Of a stretch of 64,000 bases of DNA, positions 10,737 to 23,561 are shown piece after piece. Every line of letters starts with the position of its first letter. Within the stretch, counting starts at the first letter, position 1. The notes under the pieces were generated by a model. That model saw nothing but the letters and a program-made list of their open reading frames with translations. It searched no databases and was not told the origin of the DNA. This DNA is from Cotesia glomerata (lineage: Eukaryota > Arthropoda > Insecta > Hymenoptera > Braconidae). The position numbers and the translations under genes are program-made. Where the stretch lies: NCBI RefSeq assembly GCF_020080835.1, contig NC_058162.1, positions 15,286,122 through 15,350,121 on the forward strand, read 5' to 3'.

Positions 10737-11798
10737 CCACAGATTCGGTAGAATCTGGCGCCAAGTTCCGTTCAAATCCGTTGTAAACGGAGCGCCAGAC
10801 TACCGACTGTGTTTACTGTAAGCAGAACGGTTTTCTGAGGCTGCGAAATTTTATTTAATTCTACGGTACTTTTTTTATCCAATTTGTTTATCATAACAGT
10901 AATTCATAATTTACTTCACCGTATTAATTAATTATATTCACTTATAACAATTTATTTACTTGAAATTATTAAATTTTATCAGCACATACTATAGCTCGCT
11001 CACAAATTTCGATCCTGACTTTTTTTTTATGGAGAAAGGTCAGCGCCACAGACTAGATAAAATAAAAATGTGTAGTAATCCTCCTATAGATAAGCAACTA
11101 CAGTTAAAAAAAGTAATTCACAGCTTACATTTACGGCCGCCAGAGTGCACTGGAATTACATCTACATAAACTGTAGCTTCAAGGGGATAGTTTGCAGTAA
11201 AAAATGCAGTCAACACGAGATTTAAGTTGGTACCGATTGTAAATTTTCATTATAATTACAAAAAATACTAAAATCCGAACAAAAACAGTTTCACTGTAAA
11301 AAAGTCGCGCCAAGTCCACGTTCATAAGACTATTAGGAAAAAAAAATTTTTTTTTTTCTTTAAAAAAAGATACAAAATAAAAAAATTAAAAAATCCAAGT
11401 AACCGATATGATTGCTCATGAATTTCGGAAATTAAAAAAAATTTTATTGTAAATTTAAAATTTAAAAAAAAAATTTTATAACGTACGTGGTGTGCGTCAT
11501 TGTCTATTTCAATTTTTTTAAAGTCCTAGTAAATAGATTTTACGAATTTCATTAAAAGTAAAATATTTTGCAACCACGCACACTAAATACGTTCTAAAAT
11601 TTTTTTTTTAATTTTTAAATTTACAATAAAATTTTTTTTAATTTCCGAAAATCAAAAACAATCATATCGGTTACTTGGGTTTTTTAATTTTTTTATTTTG
11701 TATCTTTTTTTAAAGAAAAAAAAAAATTTTTTTTTCCTAATAGTCTTATGAACGTGGACTTGGCGCGACTTTTTTACAGTGAAACTGTTTTTGTTCGG
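10737..11798. mobile_element. Nested composite insertion with 0.53-kb internal palindrome
   Basis: It splits the left terminal repeat of the 3.6-kb TTAA element. The uninterrupted sequence is readable in the right terminal repeat, leaving an apparent 2-bp AT duplication. The first half (10737-11272) recurs in inverted orientation at about 47285-47745. The second half (11273-11798) is a hairpin with arms of about 240 bases starting ATCCGAACAAAAACAG. No protein is encoded by any frame I can defend. Confidence 0.65.
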
Positions 11799-12432
11799 AT
11801 TTGAATTTATCACCAAATATGGTGAGTTATACATACTTTATTTATTCATATTTTCTAGATAATGTTTATTTTATAAGGCATGCATATAATGCTATATTCT
11901 AGACTAAACAAACGATCGTTTTAAATAAATTTTCACTTCGATTAAAGAAATTTTTTCTTTGAGCATAGTTTTAAAATATCGCATCAGCATAAGTTCCCAA
12001 ATTGTTTAAATAATATTTTCGAGATTGGCGAAGAAAATTTGAAACTTCACTGGCAGATTTTTATTGAGCTAAGAAAATATTATTATCCAAAAAAAAACTT
12101 TTTCTTGCTCAAAACAACGGCCTTTTCAAAATTTTTTTTGGTTTTAATAAATTCATTTTTACTGAGTCGAGTTATGATCAATAAAATTCATTTTTTTGTA
12201 GATATTTTTTCCACTTTTTAGCTGGAAGTCATTTTTCTAGTTTATTCTTATTACTTACAACCAAGCTTTCCTTAATAGTGATATCAAATTGTAAGTCGGT
12301 AGTCATAACTTTATAATTTAAAGTTATCTAAAGTATGAATATTCTTTACCAGAAAATATGTAGTACAACGAATTTAAGAGAGTAAATGTTATAATAATAT
12401 TTTTTCACTCAAAAAAATGATGGAAGGTCAAA

Positions 12433-12435
<3 letters not shown>

Positions 12436-12485
<50 letters not shown>
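12436..12485. repeat. (TA)n microsatellite
   Basis: Uninterrupted alternating TA for about 50 bases inside the middle of the TTAA element. Confidence 0.95.
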
Positions 12486-12486
<1 letters not shown>

Positions 12487-15400
12487 GTGTAATGTCCATT
12501 TTGCATTTTTCGTAGGGCGTGGCTTTGAAAAGTACAATCCCTGAAATGATAGACTATTACAAAATAGGACTTGTTTTAAAAATATAAATGGTTTCGAACG
12601 TAAATATGTAGCATGAAATGCGCACAAGAAAATAAAAAAAGATATTTATACAAATACTTCTGCACTGATAAAAAAAATAATTTGGTTTAAGAGAAAAACT
12701 TCATAACCAAAAAAATCATTTTGATGAGTTACTTCATTATTTCGAAGAGTTTCACTGAAGAAAAGAAATTCTTGAATTAAGTAAAATTTATTTACACCAA
12801 AAGTTTTTTTTTGGTTCAAAAATTATTCTGCTTAATTCAGATCGACCGAACTCCTTAAAACAATTTTTTCCATTCCACATTTCTGATGAATAAAAGTTTT
12901 TTTTTTTAAGTTATTGTTTTTTAAAATTAAATATGCATGTTAGTATATAATAAAACCGCAAGTATACAATATATCTCACTACATAATGTAGATTTATTTA
13001 TTTATAGACATCAAATAATAAATCTAGAATATAGCATTATATGCATGCCTTATAAAATAAACATTATCTAGAAAATATGAATAAATAAAGTATGTATAAC
13101 TCACCATATTTGGTGATAAATTCAAATTACATGAATGACTTCCGTTCCAGGGCTTATTGGTAACATTGCTTCTCTCTATCCCATTGTAACTACATTTGAG
13201 TGTAACTTGCGAACTGCATTATCCACAAATTTTGAAAATTTTTAACTTCCCGCTTTTTACACTGGGATCCCTTTGGGACCTGATAATATGTACGATACTG
13301 TTGTTTATGTTGAAACTTGGAAATGGTTTTCATAAAACTATTTAATTAATATTATTGTTTAAAATTTAACTAAAATGTGATTAAAATCTCCTAAAAATTC
13401 TACACGGAGCTGATCATTTCTTTTTTAGTGAATAGTAATAGTTTTTTTTTAAATAATTATTTTACACATGACATTTTTTTCCCATGTTTAACCTACAATT
13501 TACTTTTTTTCATTTTATGTAAGTATATTTTAAATTTTACTATCTTCAATTATTATCAAATTGTAGCATTTTAATTTTTCTAACGACCAAATTCATTCCC
13601 CTATTTTTTTCTTAATTATAAAATTAATTATTAATTTAATTCAATTTTAAGAATTTTAGTGCTACATTCTGACACCAGACGGCGCTTCAGTAGAAAAATT
13701 TTCAAATGGCAATTTAGGGAGAATGCCCTTAACGAATAATAATAGTATAAGCACTGCAGCTTTGATTAACACTGTAAATTATACTAAAACTAATGTCAAG
13801 TTGTTTTAATTTACACGTTTATATACACATCACAAATTTTAGTCTTTTTTTTATTGTTTGTCAATATTTACAATTTACAAATAAAATGCTGGAATATCTT
13901 CAAAATAAATGAAAATTTCAGTAATGCAGTTTAACGAATATTAATAAATAATAGTCGAAAAATTTATTTTACTTTAACAGAAACAGAAATCCTTTTACCT
14001 TTTTATTATTACGCTGAGAAAACGCGTGCTTATAAAACAGTATAGCCGGCTGGTGTTTCTCGAGTCACACAACGTTAAAAGTGAATGTTGGTATCTCGGA
14101 AAGCCGAAAAGTGCCGAGAGAAACCGAAATTCAGCCGCCAAATCGAGAGTAATAAAGACTACAAACACATTGGCTATACTATACGGGACATTCAAAGGTC
14201 AGCTAGGCGAACACCCAGTAAGAGGAAAAAAGACAAAAACTTTGACAATTTTTAATATTTTTCATCAATTAAATTAAAATAAAACAAATGTTTTAAAATC
14301 TTGCACGTATAATTTTTCAAACGTTTGGCATGTTTAATTTTTTTTTTATTTTTTTACAATTTCTTTAACAAAAAAAAAATATCAAAAATTGTCTGATGTT
14401 TGTCAACTATAGTGTCATCAGTAATGTCCCTACTACTCGACACAAAGAGATAACTCACAGAGTAGAGAACCCTGTGTATGTGCAAAATTTAAAGAGTTGG
14501 ATCGTAGCTAAAATATACACGATGTATAGGAATAATTATGTCACGAATTTTATTTTTATAAACAAAATGGTGATTTTGTTGAAAAAAAAAAAGAGATTAC
14601 TGTTATTGTTAGAAAATTTTTATAATTAATAATTATTTTGATTTTTAATTTCTCTCTATTAGCAGAAAATATTTCTTTTCTTTTATAAAGTATCGCCAAT
14701 AATATTTTTACGCAGCTACTATTAGTAGTTATTATTATTAACGGGATGAGCGGGATATTTTTTTACTCGATGTACCTAAAAGCCACGTGTCGAAACTAAT
14801 TATAGTAATCATTGTTAATAATGGTTAATAATAAAAAATCTTATAAAAAAAATTAGTTATCGATAATAATAATTCCGATCCTGTTAAAACGTTAGGCTCG
14901 CGTCCGGAGGAACAATATACTATTTACTTGGAAGCGAATGGATATTTTAAACTTTTTAATTGATTTTTTCAATGATTCGTAAAAATTTCTAAGAAAAAAA
15001 TAACAACTTAGACAAAAATTTTTTATAATTATAAATTTTAAACAGTGAAAATCATTTTGTATTTTTATAAAAATAAAAAAAAAAAATTATTCCGTAAAAT
15101 AGATGTTTCAATTAATTTTACTAATTATAGCATCCATTAATAGCGAAAAGAACTTTTTTCTATAAAAAAGGACTTTTTTCAAACAAGTAACATAATAAAA
15201 AAACAATGTCAATTAAAATTTTTGTTATCACAAAAATTCAATTCGTAAGATTTTAAAGTAATTAATTTATAAGATATATTTGGTCGGTTTTTTTTATCTT
15301 TATACATTTTAGACGATGGGACATTAAAAAAATTTTCAATGCTGAGATTTACTAAAATTCTTACTTCGGCAAACTTCGGCAGAGGCTAGAAAACGAAAAT

Positions 15401-15805
15401 AAAAGAGAATATGCACCAAGTAGTCATCAACCACCAAGTAGTTTCATCCCAGTGCATGCATTTTTACTCTATTTAAAAAAAAAATGAATTTAAAAAGTTG
15501 TAGGTGACTATGCCTACTCAAATGATTTTTTCAATTATATTAATTTTTATTCTTATAAATAATTTTATATATTTAGATATCATCTTTTTGGTGTTTTTTA
15601 TGTAATTATGTACAGTTATATAAGATTCATATATAATTGTGTATAATTAATAAGATAATTCGTTTTGAACAAATGTTTTTTCGCCCCTATATTAAAATAT
15701 AGTTTCATATACTGAATTAAAAAATTCTCTAAAACTTTAAGCCTTTAATTCTGATTCTATCTTATTTTATTTGGTTTTTTTCTTTTAATTTTTAAGTTAA
15801 ATTAA

Positions 15806-16046
15806 CAGCCGAGACCAGTGATTGCAGTTTCAATCGGCTTAGCGAAACGAATGGAAATTTTGAAAAAACGTTTTTAGAGATAATAGATAATTTAATAAAC
15901 TATTTCACCACAAAGCTGTTTTTTCAAAAATTTCATTCGCTTCGTCAAACCAATCGAAACTGCAATTGCTCTGCTGTTAGGAGTGCGACAGAGATAGTTC
16001 CGTTGAACTCCGTAAGAGCAAAGCGAGAAAAAGATGGTTTCGCCTG
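15806..16046. mobile_element. 241-bp TTAA MITE, left arm only
   Basis: Flanked by TTAA at 15802-15805 and 16047-16050. The right arm has one TTAA at the matching site. The termini CAGCCGAGACCA and (reverse complement of the end) CAGGCGAAACCA match at 10 of 12 positions. A longer subterminal inverted repeat (around 'GATTGCAGTTTCAATCGG') lets the element fold back. It is unrelated in sequence to the 3.6-kb TTAA element. Confidence 0.75.
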
Positions 16047-16225
16047 TTAAATGTTATAGATAAACGACAAAAAATAGTCGTTTTAGCCGAATGTCCATAA
16101 TAATTTTATATAGTCTTTTTTGCGATTTTATATATTTTTATATTATTCTATTAAAATAAATATGGTTACATATTTAAAACATATATAATTATATTTATAT
16201 AAATGATGATTAATAGTCGTTGTTG

Positions 16226-16622
16226 GTGATGTGGTTGATATTGTTGATGTTGTTGTTGTTGCTGTTGGTGTTGTTGCTGCTGCAGCTGCTGTTGATATGA
16301 GGCAATTTGTAATCTGAATTGTTGATTTTGACGCTTTAATTTTTTTATTTCTTCATCCTTTATTCGATGGTCGCTTATCAGTCATGGCACCAACGGATTT
16401 GAGTCTAAATTCTGAAAATAAAAAATATTAATTGAGTGATGTTACGAAAATTATCACTAAATTATCGAAGTAATAAGTATAAGTAAAACAATATATGAGA
16501 ATCGATAATATTAAGCTTACCGAAATATCTCTTAAAATGGGTCGGTTGCCATTTTGATCTTTTTTTGCTGATAATGTTGGTGGGTCCTGTAATGTAGGTG
16601 GGTCCTGTTATATAGGTGGGTC
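16226..16622 (-). pseudogene. Fragment of glutamine-rich gene, two exons cut at the palindrome edge
   Basis: On the minus strand, 16622-16521 reads as an exon bounded by TTTTTTCAG and GTAAGC, encoding a degenerate DPPT(L)Q repeat with one TAA. After a short intron (16520-16412), 16411-16226 encodes a charged coiled segment followed by a run rich in Q and H (about 30 residues). One in-frame TGA interrupts the second exon. The glutamine run stops exactly where the left arm begins (16219), suggesting that the duplication breakpoint cut this gene. I do not recognise the product; it could be an accessory protein of the neighbouring element. Confidence 0.4.
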
Positions 16623-17427
16623 CTGAAAAAACATGATTATGTTATTCTGTATCGTTATTACTTTCAAGTGAGACTCAATGCATTTTTATTATTTAGAAAA
16701 ACCAAATCCAATGTTAACATTTTTTCTCACTCAGTAAAATTTTTTATCACATGAATAAGAGTTTTGTGTTTATTTATTTATTTTTTTTTTCTCAAGAATC
16801 TACATTTTAAAGAATGATTGTTAATTATTTTTGTTTGTTTTAAAATCAAAGTTTACAATTGAACAAATTTACTGAATATGTGTACTATTAATACTGTCAT
16901 TTTTCAAAAACTTCTAACGTAAGAAGTTGAATGATCTTAAACATCTCCAATGAAAGATATAAATTCGTGTAAATTTAAAATAATATTTTAAGTTGGTACT
17001 TTAATAATTCTCCTTAGGTTTAAGCGCAATTCAAGAAAAGACGATTCAATTGATATTCGAATTTGCATGTGTTATTTATTCAATATATTCTTTTGTCTGC
17101 AAACTTTGGTCTTTATTTATTTTCTTATAAAAATAACCCAACAGCCCATAGGCCAATAACAGGGTCTCTACAATATTTTTAACATAGATTAATTTACTTA
17201 GTCTTTATACAATTAAAATTCATAAAAATTATTCATTCTACAAAAAAATAAATTTTTTGAAATTATAATTAAAATATAATTTTTTTTTTTTAATTTATTT
17301 AATGAGATGATATTGAGAAATTTATCACCTTTCGGTTATAGTATTGAAATGTATTTCTCGATATTTGTTATATTCTATAAATAATCATCCATACGTTCGC
17401 TATCCAAGACAAATCGTTTACATATAA
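16623..17427. other. Spacer, no gene seen
   Basis: AT-rich spacer of the palindrome. I see no domain, RNA or clear repeat boundary. Confidence 0.5.
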
Positions 17428-17646
17428 ACTGATAAAAAATATTAACGACTAAAGAGAAAAATTATTGAACCAAGAATATCACTTTGGATAGTTTGATCAA
17501 CTTAAAGTAAGTAAAATTTTATGAACCAACAAAAATTTGTTTGGTCAAGAATTTTTTAACTTGACTCAAGATGATTGAACTTTTCAAAATGATAGTTTTG
17601 TTTCAATAAGTTTTTTTTTTAATCAAGTTATTTTTTTTTTATCAGT
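17428..17646. mobile_element. Fold-back MITE-like element with ACTGATAAAA ends
   Basis: The left end ACTGATAAAAAA and right end TTTTTTATCAGT are perfect inverted repeats of 12 bases, with further self-complementarity inside. The ends resemble the CACTGATAG MITE at 37451. Target duplication is unclear. Confidence 0.45.
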
Positions 17647-17936
17647 ACATACTTTTAAAAAAAATTGCGATTTAGATTTGCGGAGACAGAGGATCATTAG
17701 AATATTGATGCTGATTTACATTTACTTTAATATACATTGCTTTCTGGTCGCCTTATAATCAAGGAAAATTTTGAATTTTTTCGTAGACCTTAATATATCT
17801 TTTCAAGGTTGTAAAAATTGCAGATCAATCTAATGAGCAATTAGATATTTTATATTTAAATAAAATATAAAATATGTGAAAATAAGAGTTTTTTTTTTCT
17901 ATTGATACATTTTATATATAATGGTATTATATGGTA

Positions 17937-18036
17937 NNNNNNNNNNNNNNNNNNNNNNNNNNNNNNNNNNNNNNNNNNNNNNNNNNNNNNNNNNNNNNNN
18001 NNNNNNNNNNNNNNNNNNNNNNNNNNNNNNNNNNNN
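17937..18036. other. Assembly gap (100 N) inside palindrome spacer
   Basis: 100 N between the two arms. The relative orientation of the left and right arms therefore depends on scaffolding across this gap. Confidence 0.95.
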
Positions 18037-18410
18037 CCGAAATTACTAGGAAATTATTTATATGGCAAAACAACGTTTGCCGGGTCAGCTAGTAATTAAT
18101 ATAAATTATTACAGTATATAAGTACATATTAATAAAATTATTATTAAATCATATTATAGCTGTGTAATATCAAAAATTTTTATATCTTCAGAATTGAATA
18201 AAAAATAATTTTTTAAAATTAATGTTTTAACATATTATAATTTTTTATTTTGGTTTTGTCGAGTTTGAAAAAAAAATTTAGGAACTTCAACATTTGCATA
18301 GTAAAAATTTTTTGAATTCAGTAAAAATTTTTTTTTTTATTCAATAATATAGAATTATAGATGGTTATTTCTATATAAATAAAAAAAAAATTTTAGACTA
18401 TACAAAAATC

Positions 18411-18476
18411 GACCCGTTATGTGAACCTTGCGCTTAAAAGACAGACTTTGCAACCCATTGACCTACGAAACGACTA
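18411..18476 (-). repeat. tRNA-like SINE head (degenerate)
   Basis: On the minus strand a box-A-like 'TCAATGGGTTGCAAAG', an anticodon-like 'GTCTTTTAAG' and a box-B-like 'AGGTTCACA' follow at tRNA spacing, recalling tRNA-Lys. The T-loop is degenerate, so a SINE relic is likelier than a tRNA gene. Nearby, 18058-18093 resembles the 3' tail of a dispersed insect retroposon ('CGTTTGCCGGGTCAGCTAGT'). Confidence 0.35.
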
Positions 18477-21400
18477 TTAATCATCATTTATATAAATATA
18501 ATTATATATGTTTTAAATATGTAACTATATTTATTTTAATAGAATAATATAAAAATATATAAAATCGCAAAAAAGACTATATAAAATTATTATGGACATT
18601 CGGCTAAAACGACTATTTTTTGTCGTTTATCTATAACATTTAATTTAACTTAAAAATTAAAAGAAAAAAACCAAATAAAATAAGATAGAATCAGAATTAA
18701 AGGCTTAAAGTTTTAGATAATTTTCTAATTCAGTATATGGAACTATATTTTACTATAGGGGCGAAAAAACATTTGTTCAAAACGAATTATCTTATTAATT
18801 ATACACAATTATATAGGAATCTTATATAACTGTACATAATTACATAAAAAAACACCAAAAAGATGATATCGAAATATATAAAATTATTTATAAGAATAAA
18901 AATTAATATAATTGAAAAAATCATTTGAGTAGGCATAGTCACCTACAACTTTTTAAATTCATTTTTTTTTAAATAGAGTAAAAATGCATGCACTGGGATG
19001 AAACTGCTTGGTGGTTGATGACTACTTGGTGCATATTCTCTTTTATTTTCGTTTTCTAGCCTCTGCCGAAGTTTGCCGAAGTAAGAATTTTAGTAAATCT
19101 CAGCATTGAAAATTTTTTTAATGTCCCATCGTCTAAAATGTATAAAGATAAAAAAAAACCGACCAAATATATCACATAAATTAATTACTTTAAAATGTTA
19201 CGAATTGAATTTTTGTGATATCAAAAATTTTAATTGACATCGTTTTTTTATTATGTTACTTGTTTGAAAAAAGTCCTTTTTTATAGAAAAAAGTTCTCTT
19301 CGCTATTAATGGATGCTATAATTAGTAAAATTAATTGAAAAAAAAAAAAAAAAAAAAAAAAAAAACTATTTTACGGAATAATTTTGTTTTTTATTTTTAT
19401 AAAAATACAAAATGATTTTCACTGTTTCAAATTTATAATTATAAAAAATTTTTGTCTAAGTTGTTATTTTTTTCTTAGAAATTTTTACGAATCATTGAAA
19501 AAATCAATTAAAAAGTTTAAAATATCCATTCGCTTCCAAGTAAATAGCATATTGTTCCTCCGGACGCGAGCCTAACGTTTTAACAGTATCGGAATTATTA
19601 TTATCGATAACTAATTTTTTTTATAAGATTTTTTATTATTAACCATTATTAACAATGATTACTAAATTAGTTTCGACCACGTGGCTTTTAGGTACATCGA
19701 GTAAAAAAATATCCTGCTCATCCCGTTAATAATAATAACTACTAATAGTAGCTGCGTAAAAATATTATTGGCGATACTTTATAAAAGAAAAGAAATATTT
19801 TCTGCTAATAGAGAGAAATTAAAAATGAAAATAATTATTAATTATAAAAATTTTCTAACAATAACAGTAATCTCTTTTTTTTTCAACAAAATCACCATTT
19901 TGTTTATAAAAATAAAATTCGTGACATAATTATTCCTAATTTCCTATACATCGTGTATATTTTAGCTACGATCCGACTCTTTAAATTCTGCACATACACA
20001 GGGTTCTCTACTCTGTGAGTTATCTCTTTGTGTCGAGTAGTAGGGGCATTACTGATGACACTATAGTTGACAAACATCAGACAATTTTTGATATTTTTTT
20101 TTGTTAAAGAAATTGTAAAAAAATAAAAACAAATTAAACATGCCAAACGTTTGAAAAATTATACGTGCAAGATTTTAAAACATTTGTTTTATTTTAATTT
20201 AATTGATAAAAAATATTAAAAATTGTCAAAGTTTTTGTCTTTTTTCCTCTTACTGGGTGTTCGCCTAGCTGACCTTTGAATGTCCCGTATAGTATAGCCA
20301 ATGTGTTTGTAGTCATTATTACTTTCGATTTGGCGGCTGAATTTCGGTTTCTCTCGGCGCTTTTCAGTTTTCCGAGATACCAACATTCACTTTTAACGTT
20401 GTGTGACTCGAGAAACACCAGCCGGCTATATTGTTTTATAAGCACGCGTTTTCTCAGCGTAATAATAAAAAGGTAAAAGGATTTCTGTTTCTGTTAAAGT
20501 AAAATAAATTTTTCGACTATTATTTATTAATATTCGTTAAACTGCATTACTGAAATTTTCATTTATTTTGAAGATATTCCAGCATTTTATTTGTAAATTG
20601 TAAATATTGACAAACAATAAAAAAAGACTAAAATTTGTGATGTGTATATAAACGTGTAAATTAAAACAACTTGACATTAGTTTTAGTATAATTTACAGTG
20701 TTAATCAAAGCTGCAGTGCTTATACTATTATTATTCGTTAAATAACCTAAGTGATAACAAAAGTGAAATTTAAGTATAAAGCGAGGTCCATATAAATTAT
20801 ATTTAACCCCGGAGGGTGACGGCATTTTACCTCGATCAACTTTTTATAGACATTTGAAGAAATTTCGCTCTGCTGTAAGTTAAAATTTATATGACATTTA
20901 ATTTAGCTGTCACTTCACAATTTTTTAACATTATTTAACCAAAAAATTATTTTTGAAAAATAACATTTTTAATTTTTTTAAATTTCTACGTGTCAATTTT
21001 TTTTTTGTTATAATTGAAGTATTACAAAAATTCTTAAAATTATCAAATAAATTCTAAATTTTCATAAATTTTTTTTTAATTAATGATAATATTTTTTAAC
21101 TTGATATTTACCAACATTCGGACTAATGTAATAATTTTTAGAATTTAAACTCTACCAATATTTTTTTATTTTTATATAAGATATATTTGTAATATTTATT
21201 CACTGTTAAATTTCTATTTACAAGAGAATTTATTGTCATGACTGCATAGCGATTATCAATATTAAAATTAATTTGCTTTTTTAATTAAAAAATTTTAAAA
21301 ATCGTAAAAATCATGATGAACGTATTGGTTTAAAATATTATGAAAGCAATGTTAAGGAAAATATTAAAAAAATCATACAATATCAATTATGAGACATTGG

Positions 21401-23561
21401 TGGGCACTGTTTGCAAAATTTTCGTTTTTTTTTAATTTATTGACTTGTATATATTTTTATTAAATACTACATTTTTTTACTTATATGTACCGTAGGTTAC
21501 ACTCAACAATAGTCACGTTGGCAGTCAAAATATTTGCGATCAAGAAACAATAGCAAATAATCCATTGGATTTGGACGCAGTTCCCGAGCATGGAAACTTA
21601 TCATCAGAAACTGTGGATAGAACTGAAGTTTCTTACATTCACGATCTAAACTTTGAACGTTCTTCATCAAATTCATGGCTTTATGAAGACTATGATGATG
21701 AATCATTACTTGAAGAAATTTGGTTTGATGTGAGTTAATGGTATTTATTTAAAGAGTGAAAATTTTTAGATATTAATTTTTTTTTTTTTTTTTTTATTTC
21801 CTTAGGCTGAAGATTCATCGTTGACAGATGATTTCTATGTGGATTACAATAATGAACATAATCAGGTATATTTTACAATGTAATAGTTTTTTATTAGTTT
21901 TAGTTAAAACTGTTTTGTTTATGGTATGAAATATTTTCAATTTAACCTTATGTGTAAAAAATTTTGGCTTAATACTTATCCAGTAGCTCGCACGGTAGTT
22001 GAGTTATTAAATTACTCCCCATGTAATCACGAAAACCTGATAGTCGCACCTCACTCTCGATTGATATTTATATTTTTGCACTGCAAAAACATTTGTGAAT
22101 TTAGTGTGGTAAAAAAGTTACACCAAAAAAAGTATTGAATTTAGGTGTACATTTTAAATTTAAAATTGTACAACATAAAAATTATTTATCATAGTTTCAT
22201 ACTAACGCAGTTGTGTAAAGTTCTCAGAGTAAATTGTTACACTAAAATTTTTTACAGTATGGACGAATTCATTAGGTTAGAAATAATGATTCAAAACAAT
22301 TATCAATATTTTCTGTCTCAGTTTGTCAAGAAAGAACCAAAAAAATTATATTTTGAATATATCCATAGTTAAGTTTAAAGATGAGTCGAATTTATCGATA
22401 AACTCTAGTACATTAACCACTTAACATTTTTGAAAAGTAACAGAAGTTGAATTGTTTTTACTTAACTCTAGAAAAATAATTATTTGAAAGACTAGAGTTT
22501 TTAAAGAATTTTTTTTCGTATTTCTTTATTTTTTATTTTTCTTTTTAATTGCAGTAAGGAATATTTTATTTCAAAAGCATACAGTACTTGCTTCTGAAAT
22601 AAATAGTAGATTACTTGTTAAAGCATAAAAGCTGTATCGAAAAATTGTTGACATAAAATAAAAACGAAATTTAATCAGTCGAAATTAATATTTGAGCTAT
22701 GCCATGTTAAAACGATCACAGTAATTAGAATAGAGACTTTTGATAAAATTTAGTTAGGGGCATTTTTTCGCAGGACCCTGGCACTTATAAATTAGTAACT
22801 CAATATTCATTTCTTTGCAAAATCGTAATTAAGAATTTTTTTATAACCTGCAAATGAAAAAACGCTTAATAACCATAGAGTTCCATAGTTTTATGTATTA
22901 ATGATTATATACAATGACGAATTTGATAGATAGCATTATAATATAGCAAATATTAAAAATCAAAATCTTGAATACAATTATTATATACAATTATGTATGC
23001 AAACCATTTTTAATTTGTTGCATCAATACATTGAGATTTTTTCTTTATAAAAAAGGAGTCAAAACGATTATAGTTTTATAAAAACAGTATAACATCAATA
23101 TTAACATTTCAATATAAGTTTAATGCCAGCAAGAATATTCAATTTCCATTCTAAAATTTATGTCACTTTCATTACAAGTAGAGAAAAAAAAATCTTAGGT
23201 ATTAATAGTCGAAAAAAAAAAATTATATCTAATGACTTAAAAAGTAAATAATACAAAACAGGAAAGAGAATATTGATTATTTAAAAATGTTATCGTTTTT
23301 AAAGCTATACATTGTGAAAAAAAAATCTATGTTAAAAAAGATTAGCAATATTATAATAAGAAATTAAAATTTTTGAACAATTGTATTTCTTATCTGAAAA
23401 AATCAAAATTTATCTCACAGTAACTTTTTTATAAAAATTTATTTCTGAATCAACAAAAACTTTTTTCAACTATTAAGAAATAATATTGTTATAAATATGT
23501 AACAAATTATTTTTTTCTAACAACATTGTCTATTTTTTTCAAAACAAATTTTTTCTTTGAT
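18471..23561. repeat. Right arm of giant inverted repeat (5.1 kb, uninterrupted)
   Basis: Inverted partner of 5825-16219. It lacks all three insertions found in the left arm and preserves each empty site. It carries plus-strand exons 1-3 of the CACTA-like transposase and 2.3 kb of upstream sequence. Short reading frames shared with the left arm (20194-20445, 21926-22138, 22145-22372) look fortuitous. The stretch 18477-20775 holds no other feature I can support. Confidence 0.9.

Larger units (their letters stand above)
10133..13728. mobile_element. TTAA-flanked fold-back element (3.6 kb), left arm only
   Basis: The element begins GGGCATTCTCCC and ends GGGAGAATGCCC, with TTAA on both sides (10129-10132 and 13729-13732). 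The right arm keeps the single-TTAA empty site. Terminal inverted repeats are about 700 bases: the outer part 10133-10736 pairs with about 13130-13728, and the inner part 11801-11905 pairs with 13018-13130. The left repeat is split by a second insertion (10737-11798). No transposase frame is seen. The middle (11906-13017) is noncoding and includes a TA microsatellite. TTAA duplication suggests mobilisation by a piggyBac-type transposase (inference). Confidence 0.8.
5825..16219. repeat. Left arm of giant inverted repeat
   Basis: Read as reverse complement, this arm matches 18471-23561 almost base for base over about 5.1 kb, with scattered substitutions and small indels. It is longer (10.4 kb) only because three elements are inserted in it: about 8530-9943, 10133-13728 and 15806-16046. 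The outer end sits about 40 bases from the LTR that ends at 5785. The inner end falls at the end of a glutamine-rich exon. On the minus strand it carries exons 1-3 of a CACTA-like transposase. The remainder (5825-7595, 13733-15801, 16051-16219) shows no coding signal. Confidence 0.9.

Noticed and set aside
14026..14277. 83-codon frame conserved in both palindrome arms (also 20194-20445, minus strand)
   Set aside because: The four amino-acid differences between arms (P/L, R/K, K/M, H/Y) are all replacements in a short frame, there is no domain, and the opposite strand is open as well. Conservation is explained by the duplication, not by coding.
22145..22372. 75-codon frame conserved in both arms (also 7089-7316, minus strand)
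   Set aside because: It lies inside intron 3 of the transposase gene, has low-complexity composition and no recognisable motif. Identity follows from arm similarity.
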